DNA from: an uncultured Eubacteriales bacterium
GTDB taxonomy: Bacteria > Bacillota > Clostridia > Christensenellales > CAG-314
NCBI GenBank assembly: GCA_900546875.1
Contig: URET01000001.1
Span: 350,337 to 414,336, forward strand
Length of the DNA: 64,000 nt
Reading direction: 5' to 3'
Shown here: piece by piece, positions 33,977 through 45,296 of the stretch
How positions within the stretch are numbered: the first letter of the stretch is position 1
Layout: the number at the start of each line of letters is the position of its first letter
Notes under the pieces: generated by a model
Database searches by the model: none
The model's input: the letters and a program-made list of their open reading frames with translations, nothing else
What the model was told of the DNA's origin: nothing
Translations under genes and position numbers: made by a program

Positions 33977-36900
33977 TTAAACAATTTCTACTTCCTCCTC
34001 TGTTTCGTCCAACACCTCTATTTCTGCCTTTTCCGGTTCTGCCTCATTATCCAACACAATCGGAGCTTCTTCTTTGTTCAAATCAAGTTCGGCATCAATC
34101 GCCGAGAGTTCTGCTTGCAGGCTTTCGACTTCTTCTGCATACTCAAACGGCTTTTCCACCTCTATTTTTGCCTGTTCAAGTTTTGCCTCTTCATCCGCTC
34201 TTTCTTTTTCTGTAGAACTGATTGACTTTTCAAAGCCGTCCGTTTCGTTCTCCAATCGAGTGATTGCCCCTATCCACTGTCACCGATGCCAACCTTATAT
34301 TCGTTTGCCCCGACAAGTTTTACATTTGACATATAAAGCCCGTTTTCCATTGCCACCAATCTGAACCCGCGGAACATACCGATTGTTTTCCCGACATATT
34401 GCTGCGACTTCAAGACACGGACTAACAATTCACCTGCATCTTTACGTTCGGCAAACTTTTGCTTCCCGATTTGAATCAGGTCGTCTTTATGAGCGTCACG
34501 CAATTCTATATCCCGTTTCAGATTTTCTTTCCGCCGAATAAAATCTTCAAGCTGCTTCGGCGTATGCAGGATAATTTCCTGATACCGGTAGCGATTATTC
34601 CTGTAATCATTCTCCAGCGAACTCAACTGACCGAGCCTTTGTTCGATTTCCATTTTCCGCATGATTTTCGGATTACCGGAAGTAATAGCCTTAATCTGCG
34701 CATAGTTCAACGTAGTGTCGTCTATATCCTCTGCCTCGCGTACAGTATAATCGCCATGATTTATCTGCGAAATAAACCGCTGTTTCGTTTCAAGTATCTG
34801 ATAAGAATATGAGTCAAACGTCTTTTCCGTTACATAAGTATAAAGCCAAACCGTTTCGTTTTCATTGCCCTGTCGGACGATACGCCCTTCGCGCTGTTCC
34901 AAATCACTCGGACGGAAAGGCGTATCGAGATGATGCAACGCTATCAGTTTGTTTTGTATGTTTGTACCTGCCCCACACTTTTCCGTCGAACCTATCAATA
35001 TGCGGATTTCGCCCCGACGCACCCTATCAAACATATCCTGTTTTTGTTGGTCGGTCTTTGCACTGTGAATATACGCAACTTCTTCCGCAGGAACACCAAG
35101 CGTTACAAGTTTCCGCTTGATGTCATTGTACACGTCAAAGTCTTTCAGCGGATCGTAATCCTCATATTCTTTTTTTGGCACAGACATATCACAGAAGATA
35201 ATTTGCGTACTTCTTTCGTCCTTGCTCTCCGACCATATTTTATAGACATTCCCAACGCATTGATTTACCTTATTTGCGGGATCATCCGGAATAGACATAT
35301 CATAGCAACGCGGATCGAGAGCAATCATCTTACCGTCATGCGTAACACAGAGCATATTGTCGATACGAGGATTGACAGAACCCGCAGCAATCAGCTATGA
35401 ACGCTCTACGATTTCATCGTTTAAGCGAAGTATATCTTCGACGGTTCACACTTTATCAACGATTTTTCAGCATTTGGTACGGGAAGATTAAGCATATCTG
35501 CCGTTTTAACGTCGGCAAAACTGCGATACATTTTAAGAAGTTCCGGTAAATTCGTAAACTTCGCCACTCGCGTTCGTGTTCTGTACCCCTGTCCGCTCGG
35601 CGCAAGCTCAAGACCCGTAACAGTCTCCGTAAACATAGATGCCCATGCATCAAAAAAATGCAGATTCAGATTCTTAAGCTCCCTGCGTTACAGATAGGAC
35701 TGCATCGTGTACATTTCAACAAGCGAATTGCTGATAGGTGTTCCCGTTGCAAACGTAACGCCGCGATCTCCCCCGCGAAGTTCTCCGATATACTCGCATT
35801 TCAAATCCATATCTGTCGCGCGTTGCGACATTGCCCTGCTGATGCCTGCCACATTGTTCATCTTCGTAAATATGAACTTATTTTTGTACTTGTGCGCCTC
35901 ATCGACAAAAAGAGCATCTACGCCTAACTGCTCGAACTGCAACAAATCATCTTTCTTGTTTGCATTCAGAAGTTTCTCAAGCTGTGCTCGCTTATTCTTC
36001 AATGTGCGTTCCAAGTCTTTTACCCGAATACGTTCCCCACGGTCTCTTTTGGCCTCCACAATAGCTGTTTCAATGGCTTCGATTTCGCTTGACAATCGTT
36101 CTTTTTGCCTCTCATTTGAAATAGGTACTTTCTCAAAACTTGACATCGCAATAATAACGGCATCCCAATCTCCCGTAGCAACCTTTGCGACAAAGCGCTT
36201 TCGGCTCGTTTTTTCAAAATCCTTTTTTGTCGCCATTAAGAGGTTTGCCGTCGGGTACAAGGTTCTGAACTCATTTGCCCACTGCACAACAAGATGATTC
36301 GGTACGACAATTATGGGCTTTTGCGCAATACCTATTTCACGCATTTTCATGCAAGCAGCTGCCATCTCAAACGTTTTGCCTGCCCCGACAACGTGGTGCA
36401 GGAGCGTATTCCCACCCTGCAAAATTCGAGCGACCGCATCTTTCTGATAGTCTTTGAGCGTTATCTCCGGATTCATTCCCGGAAACTGCAGATAACTGCC
36501 GTCAAACGTCGGAACGACCGTCGTGTTATATATCTGATTGTATTTACTGACAAGATACTCACGACGATGCGGTTCATCAAATATCCATTTTTTGAAAGCG
36601 GTCTGCAACTTCTTTTGCCGTTCACGGACGGCTATCGTTTCCTGCTTATTCACGACACGCTTTTTCTTTCCGTCCACATCCTCTACTTCATCTGTAATAG
36701 TAGGTGTCTGTGAATTCAAACACCTCTCAAACAATACGAATGCATCCATGCGTTTTGTGCCGAACACTGAGTTGGCGTTCAAATTGTACCGCAAATATGT
36801 ATCGCGACCGACACTCCATTCACCCGTAATGGCACTATATCCGACAGTTACGCTGTCCGCCTGATAACTGTTGATCTCAAGCAACTCACAGATGAATTGT

Positions 36901-39794
36901 TTATAATATTTTTCGTCAATCCAGTTTGCCCCGATACGCGCACTGATTTGATTTGCCGTGAGAGGAGCCGGCTGCACCTCGCGTAAAGCCTCGACATTTT
37001 TTCGATACCGTTCGTCTGTTTCCGCCGCCTGTTCCGCTGCCTCTAACTTTTTTCGGACATTCCCCGATAAATACACAGAAGCATCTTCCCATCCAAGATA
37101 GGGATTGCCCTCATCCAACAAACTCTTTTCAGGATTCCGATAGATTTTCCCCTCAAGTTCGGAAACAATTTCATCATATCTTTTGCCCGTCAGTTGTTCT
37201 ATATATTTCAGATCAATTTGTCCTTTTTCACTTTTACAAACGTACAGGGCCTGCAAAGCGCTGTCACAGTGGGTAATTTTCTCATATGGTTTAATCGTGC
37301 GTTTAGAAAACACATCCGTTTTCTTTGCCGTACCCGATTTCTCATCCACATCCTCAATGGAGATAAGCAAAGCAAAATCTGCATCTTCACGGAACAATCC
37401 TCTGTTTGTCCTCGAATTGACGATACCGTATTTGCGAACGAAAGAATCGTATCTGCTGTTCAAAACAGACTGTTCTCGCCGCAAAACCTCATCAGAACAA
37501 TTATCGAGCTGTATATTCAAAACGGTGCGCACCTGTTCACGCAGGCCGATCAGGGCGCGCATGCGCTCAATGTTCGTTTTTGCTATGTCGCGCGCATGAA
37601 GCCTGTCTCCCTCTCGCTGGTACAACGTATCACCGATAAAGACATAGCAGAAATTTTTTAAGGCCTTGTGTTCCTCGTCGATTTCTATTTCCGCCTCTGC
37701 CACCGTCTTTCCTACGGGAACCGCTTTACTCGCGTCGTAAATGTTCTCCGGCAGATTTGTAACGGCATCGGCAATAGCCTGTCCGAGTTCGCGTTCGTCC
37801 GGCAGCAATTCAGTCTCATCGTCACGCCCGTACATTGACTTATGTTGCACCATTGTACCGAGCAACATTTCCGGGTGTTCAATAAAATATTGATTGACCG
37901 GCACCCCGTTTTCATCCGTGCCGACATTTATCCAACTTTCTTTTGCCTTTTCTACAATCCTGTCTCTCTTTTGAAAAAAGAGAATATCTGCCGTTACTTC
38001 CGTTCCCGCACTTGTTTTGAAAGCAGTATTCGGCAAGCGTATTGCGCCGAGAAGTTTTGCTCTGTTTGCTATGTACTGTCTTACGGACGTATCGGCTTTG
38101 TCCAATGTGCCTTTGGTCGTGATCGCCGCAATGATGCCGCCCGGACGAATCTTATCCAAAGATTTTGCAAGAAAGTAGTTATGAATGTAAAAGCCGAGGC
38201 GGTCGTATTCCTTATCATATACTTTGAACGAACCAAACGGCACGTTGGTTATTACCGCATCAAACGAATTGTTTGCAAAGTTTGTTTCTTCAAATCCCTG
38301 AATCTTTACTTTTGTCTGCGGATACAGAAGTTTTGCAATGCTGCCTGTCAAAGAGTCTATCTCTACGCCGTAGGTTTCTTTCGGATCGAATGTTTCGGGC
38401 AATAAGCCGATAAAATTCTCTATACCCATCGCAGGCTCAAGAATTTTGCCCTTTATAAAACCCATTCGACTTAATCCGCTGTAAATTCCGTCTATGATTG
38501 TTTTCGGAGTATAATGCGCTGACAAAACAGACTCTTTTGCAAGGCGGTATTCTTCGGGATCGAGAAGTTCGTTCAATTCCGCATATTCTTTTGCCCATTC
38601 GGGTTTTTCCGGATCGAACGCATAAGCAAGACCGCCCCACCCGACATATTTGGAGAGAGTTGCCTTTTCTTCGTCGCTCGCCTGTTTACCTTCGCTGCGC
38701 AAACGCAGCATTACTTTTATGGCGTCGATATTTTGACGATAGTGCGTCTTTGCTCCCGTTGCATAGTGGAAGTTTTCCTCTGTCAGTCGGTAGTTTCGAG
38801 CGGCTGGTACACGATTTCCTCCAATATAGTCCTCTCGATTTCCATTTCCGCCATCCGATTGTCCTGCAAATTCTTCAGGTAATTCGAGGACAAGTTGTCC
38901 GAAAGCACTTCCGCTGTCAATCGGCGTTTGAGCGCCTGTGCTGCTTTCTCTGTTTTCTTCAAATGCGCGGACAATCCGCCCGTCATTAACAGAATCTGAT
39001 ATTGCATCGGGAATTCTGTTTTCAGAAATTCCTCCCGCAATGTCCCATAATGAGAGTTGCGAATACTGAGGCCATTCATTGGGTAAATCTCCTTCTTCAT
39101 TAAATGTCTGACGAGCTACCTTCTTTCGCTCACGTTCTTTTTTTGCTTCTTCACGGCGTTGCTCACTTTCAATTACCGCATCCTGTAAGCCTTCGACAAG
39201 ATCGAACACTTCCACGCAAAGCCGAAAATTGGTATCCTCATCAAACGGCAATGCACCGACATCTTCATAAGCATTTCCGGCAAAAGCACAAATACACCGC
39301 GTTACACCCTCTGTAAGGCAAGAAAGATATTGTTCATCATATTCTTCGGTGCCCTCACTATTCAGATAATGCTCCTGACAATATCTTCTGACAGCCGTCT
39401 TGACCGGACTTTCTTCTTCTTGCGATATACCGGCAAAGATATTCTGACCGTTGATACAGTCCGCGAGCATTTTCTCCCGCATCCTATGTTGTACGCCGCG
39501 GTATCTTTCTTTCCCATATGTCTGTGATATGTCGAATACGTGGCGTTTGCGCCACGGATTATCTTCGTCGTAATAGACAATGCCGTGTTCGCCGCGTTTG
39601 ATTCTGCGATTATCTTGTTCGTGCCAGTCATCAAACGATTTACAGACCGTCACATTCGGATTTGCCGAATATATCTGTACGGCATTCCAGAACGACAAAT
39701 GCGGATTATTGATTGCAAAAGAATAGAACCCCGCAAGCCGAGGCCCGTTTTCAAAAATTCGCCGTATTCTTTCCCTTGCTTCTTCTCCCCTCAT
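33977..39794 (-). pseudogene. Giant ICE N6-methylase/SNF2-like helicase, broken
   Basis: Rebuilt product would be about 1,930 aa. Residues 1-60 resemble ArdC N-terminal domains (LSFWNAVQIYSANPNVTVC); a methyltransferase-like domain follows (KILEPAMGIENF; ITNVPFGSF); then a helicase with Walker A HVVGAGKTFEMAA, VDEAHKYKN, and in the next part ILIGSTEKCGAGTNIQ and QREGRIVRQGNEN. Breaks: in-frame TAA at 35688-35690; a frame change between 35424 and 35460; in-frame TAG at 35395-35397; another frame change near 34256-34272. The 1,368-aa first part could be made but lacks the second helicase lobe. Such proteins are conserved ICE components of uncertain role. Confidence 0.85.
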
Positions 39795-39806
39795 TTTTCA
39801 AATCTC

Positions 39807-40358
39807 TCATCCCATTTCAAGTTGTCTTTCCGTTTCATCAGCCAGAACATACCTGCCGCTTTTCTCATCCTTTACAAAAGCATCGTATCGCCCCCAAATC
39901 TCATGAAACAAAACAATCGCATCTTCACCGCGCGGTTCATACAGTTCGCCATGTTCATATCCGCCCTCAATAATAAGCTCTCCCGCATACTGCGCATCCT
40001 CGTCACAAAACTCATAACGAAAATACAGGTCGGGACGTTTATTCGCCAAAGCTCTTACAATAGCGGGAACAACTTCCTCCGAATCAAAAAATATCAAATG
40101 CGCGACTGCAGGCGGTTGTCCTTCACCTTCGTAGATAACAGAAGTATTCGAGGCATTTTGTTTCACTCCCCACTCTCGCAAACATTCCTCCTCATCTTCG
40201 GGATCCGCTACGGCAATTATCTTGCAAAAATCTACGCATTTCTCTTCCGGATCATCGCTTTCCGAATCTTGCGATAAAAAAGAGTCGATAAACTGCTTTA
40301 TATCTTCCGCATCATCACCCGCAATGGAAAGCAGATTGCCCATTTTATTTCTTTTCAT
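39807..40358 (-). CDS. YubB ferredoxin-like (DUF1281-like) ICE protein
   Basis: 183 aa from ATG 40358, which follows AAGGAG; an open frame upstream has no ribosome site. N-terminal NLLSIAGDDAEDIKQFIDSFL, then CLREWGVKQNAS..., a pattern with FFDSEEVVPAIVRALANKRPDLYFRYEFCDEDAQYAGELIIEGG that matches the YubB ferredoxin-like domain found on phages and plasmids. Function unknown. Its stop is 13 bases before the helicase ATG. Confidence 0.7.
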   Translation of the reverse strand: MKRNKMGNLLSIAGDDAEDIKQFIDSFLSQDSESDDPEEKCVDFCKIIAVADPEDEEECLREWGVKQNASNTSVIYEGEGQPPAVAHLIFFDSEEVVPAIVRALANKRPDLYFRYEFCDEDAQYAGELIIEGGYEHGELYEPRGEDAIVLFHEIWGRYDAFVKDEKSGRYVLADETERQLEMG

Positions 40359-40416
40359 CTTTTTCTCCTTCGACATTATTTGCAACAATCGTTCAGCAGT
40401 CAAATCCATATTTCTC

Positions 40417-40445
40417 TTGACAAACACATATTTATCCGTTATAAT
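40417..40445 (+). promoter_or_regulatory. Sigma-A promoter of DUF4143 ATPase gene 2
   Basis: TTGACA, 17-base spacer, TATAAT: full consensus, 39 bases before the ATG. It faces away from the YubB-like gene and overlaps that gene's leader. Confidence 0.9.
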
Positions 40446-40484
40446 GGGGTTGTATTCCAAATCAACGGAAATATGAGGTGAGTT

Positions 40485-41705
40485 ATGTACATTGCAAGGC
40501 ACATAGAAAAGACAATCGAAAAATCTTTTGCGGCTTTCCCCGCCGTTCTGATTACAGGGCCGCGGCAGGTCGGGAAAAGTACGCTTCTTCTCAACAGATT
40601 CAAAAACATTCCGAACGTCACGCTGGATAACCCGCTGCAACTATTGAGTTTAAGACAAGATCCCGTTGAGTTTTTCAAACTGCACGGCTCTCCGCTCATC
40701 CTTGACGAGGTGCAGCGCGCACCCGAATGTTTTTCGGTGCTGAAATACATGATCGACTCTGACCGCAGGGCCGGAATGTATATTCTTACGGGTTCACAAA
40801 AATATGCACTCATGAAAGGTGTAAGCGAAAGCCTTGCGGGGCGAATCGGCATTATCGATATGCTCGGACTTTCCGACAGGGAAATCTATGAAGATCCGTT
40901 CGACCGTCCTTTTCTGCCCACATCGGATTATCTCCTTGAACGCCGTCCGAAGATGGCTCCGTCCATTCAAAATCTATGGGAAAGGATCCATCGCGGCAGC
41001 ATGCCGGAACTATACTCGAACAAAAACATGGATTGGGAACAATACTATGCAGCCTATGTAGATACCTATATTGAACGCGACGTCAAGCAGCTCGGCTCCG
41101 TAGGCGATACACTCGCGTTTACACAGTTTATGACCGCCCTTGCAAGCAGAACGGGAGAGTTGTTGAACGCCGCCTCTCTCGCACGGGATGTCGGCGTTGA
41201 CAGCAAAACGGTAAAACGCTGGCTCTCTATTCTGCAAGCGTCCAACATTATCTATCTTTTGCAGCCGTTCTCCCTGAACATCAATAAACGCATCATCAAG
41301 ACGCCAAAAGTATATTTTACGGACACGGGCCTTGTTTGCTATCTCTGCCGCTGGCTGACACCGGAGACGCTTGCAAACGGCGCAATGGCAGGCAGCGTTT
41401 ATGAAACCTTTATCGTGAGCGAAATACTGAAATCGTACTATAACGCCGGCAAGAAACCCGATTTGTATTTCTTCCGCAATACCGACGGGCAGGAAGTTGA
41501 CTTGTTGTTTTACCGCGACGGAAAATTATATCCGATAGAAATCAAAAAGACTTCTTCTCCCAACGTAAAAAACGCAAAGCATTTCGGAACGCTCTCTACC
41601 TTCTTCCCCTCCCTCGAAGTATCCGAAGGCGGTATTATCTGCAACGCCGAAGATCTTTTGCCTTTGGGACAAAATCTAAAAATTATCCCCTTTCGTTTTA
41701 TTTAG
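40485..41705 (+). CDS. DUF4143-type AAA ATPase, copy 2
   Basis: 406 aa. Walker A TGPRQVGKSTL at about 23-33, Walker B LILDEVQRAPECFSVLKYMID, sensor YILTGSQKYALMK, middle winged helix (SLARDVGVDSKTVKRWLSIL), and C-terminal DUF4143 domain with GQEVDLLFYRDGKLYPIEIK, a D...ExK nuclease-like motif. Classical member of the family, clearly different in sequence from copy 1. GAGGTGAG precedes the ATG. Antisense insertion between two ICE genes. Confidence 0.92.
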   Translation: MYIARHIEKTIEKSFAAFPAVLITGPRQVGKSTLLLNRFKNIPNVTLDNPLQLLSLRQDPVEFFKLHGSPLILDEVQRAPECFSVLKYMIDSDRRAGMYILTGSQKYALMKGVSESLAGRIGIIDMLGLSDREIYEDPFDRPFLPTSDYLLERRPKMAPSIQNLWERIHRGSMPELYSNKNMDWEQYYAAYVDTYIERDVKQLGSVGDTLAFTQFMTALASRTGELLNAASLARDVGVDSKTVKRWLSILQASNIIYLLQPFSLNINKRIIKTPKVYFTDTGLVCYLCRWLTPETLANGAMAGSVYETFIVSEILKSYYNAGKKPDLYFFRNTDGQEVDLLFYRDGKLYPIEIKKTSSPNVKNAKHFGTLSTFFPSLEVSEGGIICNAEDLLPLGQNLKIIPFRFI

Positions 41706-41713
41706 CGTATCCA

Positions 41714-41740
41714 CAGCGCCTCGCTTTTTGCGGGGCGCTG
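41714..41740 (+). terminator. Hairpin after DUF4143 gene 2
   Basis: CAGCGCCtCGC / GCGgGGCGCTG with a five-base T loop, nine bases after the stop codon. No following T-run, so a weak or factor-aided terminator. Confidence 0.45.
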
Positions 41741-41754
41741 ATTGCTTACACCAT

Positions 41755-42588
41755 TTACATCTCCGCCTCACCTTTGCTCTGTATCGCACAATTTGCCGGG
41801 GTTGCTTCTTCGATTCTCCTGCCTGTCAGCCCCTCAAACAGTTCCGCCGCATCGAGATAATCTGTCGTTTCCTCTATAATATCCCCGCAATACTCGCCAT
41901 TTTCTCGCTTTACAAAATCCTGAACAAAAACAAACTGCTGCGCAGGAGAACACATCTTCTTCAAAACAGCAACCGAACGCAAATCCACCGATGTCTTTCC
42001 GCAGGCTACCGGGATGTACTCTGCACCGTCATAAACGATATGCGTGTTCCCATCGTCAAGCAATATACCCTGCTTGTCCTCACCGGTCACACCCCATTCC
42101 TGCACAATGCAACGCAATTCTTCCGCATAATCCGGGCAAATCGAAGCGAGTGATGCCTCCAGCGACAAAAAACTCCGTGAGATTTCCTCGCCCAATTCAG
42201 CACGAAAATCGTTATGACGGCTATCGTATCGCGCAATCAAAGTTCCCTTATGTTCAATGTGCCCGTCTTTCATTGTATAAACTTCCGTGTGATAAATTTG
42301 GTGATTTTTAAGCCTTTCCTCTGCCTTATCAAACATACGCGGGTTAAATTCGAGCGGAACCATATCTCGCCCGTGGGAGCAGCCTTGCTCATAAAACATA
42401 CCCGTATGCCAGCTTTCTCCGTTTGACGCAATGAAGTGGTAATCATCAATAATTTTCCGAACACCGACTTCCTTACCGTTTCGCTCAAATTTGTCACCCT
42501 CGCGGTAACGAACATCTCCGAGATATATATAGTCTTTGCCCTCTTGCAATCCTTTTTGTTCTATCTCTTTTCTTGTAAGCACGTTCAC
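41755..42588 (-). CDS. Hypothetical ICE protein, 277 aa
   Basis: Starts GTG 42588 within the stop of the upstream gene (ATGTGAACGTG). N-terminal YIYLGDVRYREGDKF and FIASNGESWHTGMF; C-terminal region with EWGVTGEDKQGILLDDGNTHIVYDG. No transmembrane segment. I do not recognise a family. Its end reads GCGGAGATGTAAATGGTGTAA, the coupling sequence used by other genes here but leading only to a two-codon frame, as if the next gene had been displaced by the DUF4143 cassette. Confidence 0.65.
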   Translation of the reverse strand: MNVLTRKEIEQKGLQEGKDYIYLGDVRYREGDKFERNGKEVGVRKIIDDYHFIASNGESWHTGMFYEQGCSHGRDMVPLEFNPRMFDKAEERLKNHQIYHTEVYTMKDGHIEHKGTLIARYDSRHNDFRAELGEEISRSFLSLEASLASICPDYAEELRCIVQEWGVTGEDKQGILLDDGNTHIVYDGAEYIPVACGKTSVDLRSVAVLKKMCSPAQQFVFVQDFVKRENGEYCGDIIEETTDYLDAAELFEGLTGRRIEEATPANCAIQSKGEAEM

Positions 42589-42932
42589 ATCTCCATGTTC
42601 TTTTCAACCGTCCTGTCTTTCCACGCGGTTTCCATTTCTTCCGCGATTCTTTCCACCCTTTCATTTGCAACACCGAGGAAATCTCCTTTTGGCCACATTG
42701 TCCGCTCTCCGTCAATACAAAATCTGCCGTAACACGCGCGCCCTATTCCGCCCGGAATACAACCGAAACCGCCACTAACACGAAACAACTGATACTCAGG
42801 CCTACGATATTCTTCCGCAAGATTTTCAAGCGGAATGATGCACACCTTTCCTTCATTCGACTTTGCCCCGTCTGACGGAGTTTCGTACATGGTGCGGAGG
42901 CAATCATCGACTGTAAATTCTTTCAGTTCCAT
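42585..42932 (-). CDS. Hypothetical ICE/phage-type protein (GGFGC motif)
   Basis: 115 aa from ATG 42932, which overlaps the preceding stop as TGATG. The segment YQLFRVSGGFGCIPGGIGRACYGRFCIDGE and SDFLGV-like KGDFLGVANERV resemble a small domain common on plasmids and phages (GGFGC.P...Gr.v.G.f..dGE). Function unknown. Ends with the residues NMEM encoded by the ribosome site of the next gene. Confidence 0.65.
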   Translation of the reverse strand: MELKEFTVDDCLRTMYETPSDGAKSNEGKVCIIPLENLAEEYRRPEYQLFRVSGGFGCIPGGIGRACYGRFCIDGERTMWPKGDFLGVANERVERIAEEMETAWKDRTVEKNMEM

Positions 42933-43507
42933 CACATCTCCGCCTCCGTTTCCTTTCTCGTACTCATTTGTTCCACAACATTGCGTTGACTTTGGATAAA
43001 TCTCCTTACCGCATAGCGTGAATTTTCGTTGAGTTGCCTTTGAAAAGCACCATTTGTACGGGAAAACACAAAGCCGTTTTCGCGCAAACGCTTATATGTT
43101 TCATTATCAACGCGACCGCCGCTCGGATAGATAATCTGCAACCGGGCAATCTCTTTATTCTCAACGACATCAAAACCAAGACCATCCGTGTCATATTCCG
43201 TTTCCTCGCGCGTCTGCTCCGTTTCAAGCGACTTGATGCGTTCTTTTGTGGCGCGAATTTTTTGTGACATGCTCTGCATCTCATATTGCGGATATGGTGC
43301 TTTACATCACGAATAGGCATTGGAAATGCGTTCATCAATTTTTGCCGCTTTTTCATCATCGATTCCCGGATACCCTTTGACCGTACAGTTCTCGCGGAAA
43401 TATTTGTTGAGCTTTTTCATCTCCGCATATTTCTTTTCTTGTTCTTCAAGTCGTTCTTTCAACTTCTCAAGCGCGTCCGCATCCGTCGAATAAATCGTCT
43501 TATTCAA
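42932..43507 (-). pseudogene. DUF3560-like protein interrupted by in-frame TGA
   Basis: Reads as one DUF3560-type protein if the TGA at 43307-43309 is crossed: helical LEKLKERLEEQEKKYAEMKKLNKYFREN, GYPGIDDEKAAKI and NAYS, then the stop, then CKAPYPQYEMQSMSQKIRATKERIKSLE and LQIIYPSGGRVDNETYKRLRENGFVFSRTNGAFQRQL, the family's C-terminal block. Same frame on both sides (about 66 and 124 codons). Start is TTG at 43507 inside the end of the previous gene, after GGGAGGG. Trp or Arg is the probable original residue at the stop. Confidence 0.75.
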
Positions 43508-43853
43508 GTTCTGTCCCTCCCGCAACATCGGTGTTTTCGTAATAGCGTTCGCAATACGACTCCAAAAAGTCTGTCGTATCCTCCCAATTGTTGATGCTGG
43601 AATATTCTTTGTCCAAAAAGTCGTCGTACAATAAAGCCAATAAACTGTCCTTTTCGCTTGCCAGCTTTTCATAATACTCGTCATCAAGGTCATTGTCCGA
43701 CATGAGAAAGTCTCTCAATTCCACATAGAAATGAATCCTGTAGTTGTCGTAGAATATCTCTTCCTTCGACTTTTTCATTTCATCTTCAAAGAAGGATTTA
43801 TACTCTTTTTCTACATTTTCACTTACAACTCCCTTATACGATTTCCCGCTCAT
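43500..43853 (-). CDS. DUF3848 family ICE protein, copy 1
   Basis: 117 aa, helical and acidic: IFYDNYRIHFYVELRDFLMSDNDLDDEYYEKL and SLLALLYDDFLDKEYSS match the DUF3848 pattern. GGAGGCGGAAATT precedes the ATG. A second, shorter copy lies at 45293-45625. Function unknown. Confidence 0.7.
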   Translation of the reverse strand: MSGKSYKGVVSENVEKEYKSFFEDEMKKSKEEIFYDNYRIHFYVELRDFLMSDNDLDDEYYEKLASEKDSLLALLYDDFLDKEYSSINNWEDTTDFLESYCERYYENTDVAGGTELE

Positions 43854-43878
43854 ACAATTTCCGCCTCCATATTTTTCA

Positions 43879-44436
43879 TTATCTTGTCCATATCTTCTTT
43901 GCTAACAAGCGCCATATCAACTGACGCCTTAAAAAGTAACTCCTGCACTCTTTATCTCCCCATTCATTATCCCGAAATTCCTCACTACATACAGGCTCTT
44001 GCCCGTGCCTGTCAACATCAGCTGCAAACTCCGGCAGATATACCTTTTCGTATGCCCACTGCGCCTCAATCCAATAGCCGTTGTTATCAGAATCGCTGCA
44101 CCATTCATTCCACAAAGACTCAGGGTGCTGCCATGTAAGTTCATCAAACAGTTCCGAAGCAAGAGTTTCGCTGCAAGTAATGTCTATCAAATCCTGCCGC
44201 GTATATTTTGAAATCAAATCACCCTCATGCACCTGATCATACTCTCTTTCGGGAAATCCGTATTCAGGGATATAGACTATTTCATCTTTCGGATATTTTT
44301 GCGGTTCGTAATAAACCTCTCCGTTCTTATAAATCAGACCATAACCGCCGCCATTGCTATAGGTGTTGGCAGAAAAATACCACACATCACCGATTCTTTC
44401 TTTGCTGCCAACCTGCACATGCTTTTCTTCTTCCAT
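43879..44436 (-). CDS. Hypothetical ICE protein, 185 aa
   Basis: Contains VWYFSANTYSNGGGYGLIYKNGEVYY and YTRQDLIDITCSETLASELFDELTWQHPESLWNEW. Starts at ATG 44436, overlapping the previous gene's coupling sequence (GGAGATGTAAATG). The last 20 residues are basic and unlike the rest; in another frame a 21-codon ORF (43921-43856) ends NMEAEIV, so a late frameshift is possible. Family not recognised. Confidence 0.6.
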   Translation of the reverse strand: MEEEKHVQVGSKERIGDVWYFSANTYSNGGGYGLIYKNGEVYYEPQKYPKDEIVYIPEYGFPEREYDQVHEGDLISKYTRQDLIDITCSETLASELFDELTWQHPESLWNEWCSDSDNNGYWIEAQWAYEKVYLPEFAADVDRHGQEPVCSEEFRDNEWGDKECRSYFLRRQLIWRLLAKKIWTR

Positions 44437-44886
44437 TTACATCTCCATTGCCCGGTTCTGTTCGATTTGTTTTGCCACATAATCAACTCCGTTGTGTACA
44501 TCAAATTGCATTGACGAATGAGGATCGCATTGCGACATAATCATGATCTCCCCATGCAGATAGAGCCAATACTCATCTGCCGTTTTCGGCGACTGCCACT
44601 CGTTGATGGCGACCAGCCCGTGAGCCTGTAATTTCCGGCAATGCCCTTCCATGTTCATGCCGTCCACTTCCGTCTTATACCAGCCGAAATAAATACCCTG
44701 ACCATTCTGACAATCGAAGGTAACTCGCGTTAAATTATCTGCAATATCTTCTTCCGACCAGTTCGCAGCCACCCCGAAATTTTTTTCTCTTCTGTCTTTG
44801 CCCTCATGATAAAAAAGAGTTTTGAACTTGGATACATTCTCTTTGGGCAAAACAGCCGTACATTCAAACACCGCAAAATCCGACAT
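44437..44886 (-). CDS. Hypothetical ICE protein, paralog A
   Basis: 149 aa. The N-terminus FAVFECTAVLPKENVSKFKTLF resembles that of the next upstream gene product (AVGCMTVVLPESKIPEFEAYF), suggesting a duplicated family. The middle has TRVTFDCQNGQGIYFGWY. Ends RAMEM, encoded by the downstream ribosome site. Function unknown. Confidence 0.6.
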   Translation of the reverse strand: MSDFAVFECTAVLPKENVSKFKTLFYHEGKDRREKNFGVAANWSEEDIADNLTRVTFDCQNGQGIYFGWYKTEVDGMNMEGHCRKLQAHGLVAINEWQSPKTADEYWLYLHGEIMIMSQCDPHSSMQFDVHNGVDYVAKQIEQNRAMEM

Positions 44887-44891
44887 ACGCC

Positions 44892-45296
44892 CTACATTTC
44901 CGCCTTGTTCTTTCCTTTAACTTCATAAGAGCAATCTTCGCCGTATAAATCTTTCACGGCATAACGGCATGTGCCGTTTTCAAATACGATATTTTCGGAA
45001 AAATGTTCTTCAGCGTTCAACGCATCAATATCAAGGTGTAACAGTTTGAGATTATAGCAAACGTCCCTGATGTCGTTATCTTCCGGTTCAATCAAGCACG
45101 ATTCCAGACTTAAACCGCATGAAATATCATATATGCGCCTCTGAAACCCGACAATTATCGCATCGACCACTTCCCTTAGCCAGATTTCCGTATTCTTAAA
45201 AGCAAATTCATTTTCTTCATCAAAATACGCTTCAAATTCCGGTATCTTACTTTCCGGGAGTACAACGGTCATGCACCCTACAGCCTGTGAACTCAT
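44892..45296 (-). CDS. Hypothetical ICE protein, paralog B
   Basis: 134 aa, acidic. Shares the CxxVLP...F...F N-terminal pattern with the neighbouring 149-aa protein. Start ATG overlaps the stop of the DUF3848-like gene (GCATGAGT). Ends NKAEM; GGAAATGTAG is the coupling signal for the next gene. Function unknown. Confidence 0.6.
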   Translation of the reverse strand: MSSQAVGCMTVVLPESKIPEFEAYFDEENEFAFKNTEIWLREVVDAIIVGFQRRIYDISCGLSLESCLIEPEDNDIRDVCYNLKLLHLDIDALNAEEHFSENIVFENGTCRYAVKDLYGEDCSYEVKGKNKAEM

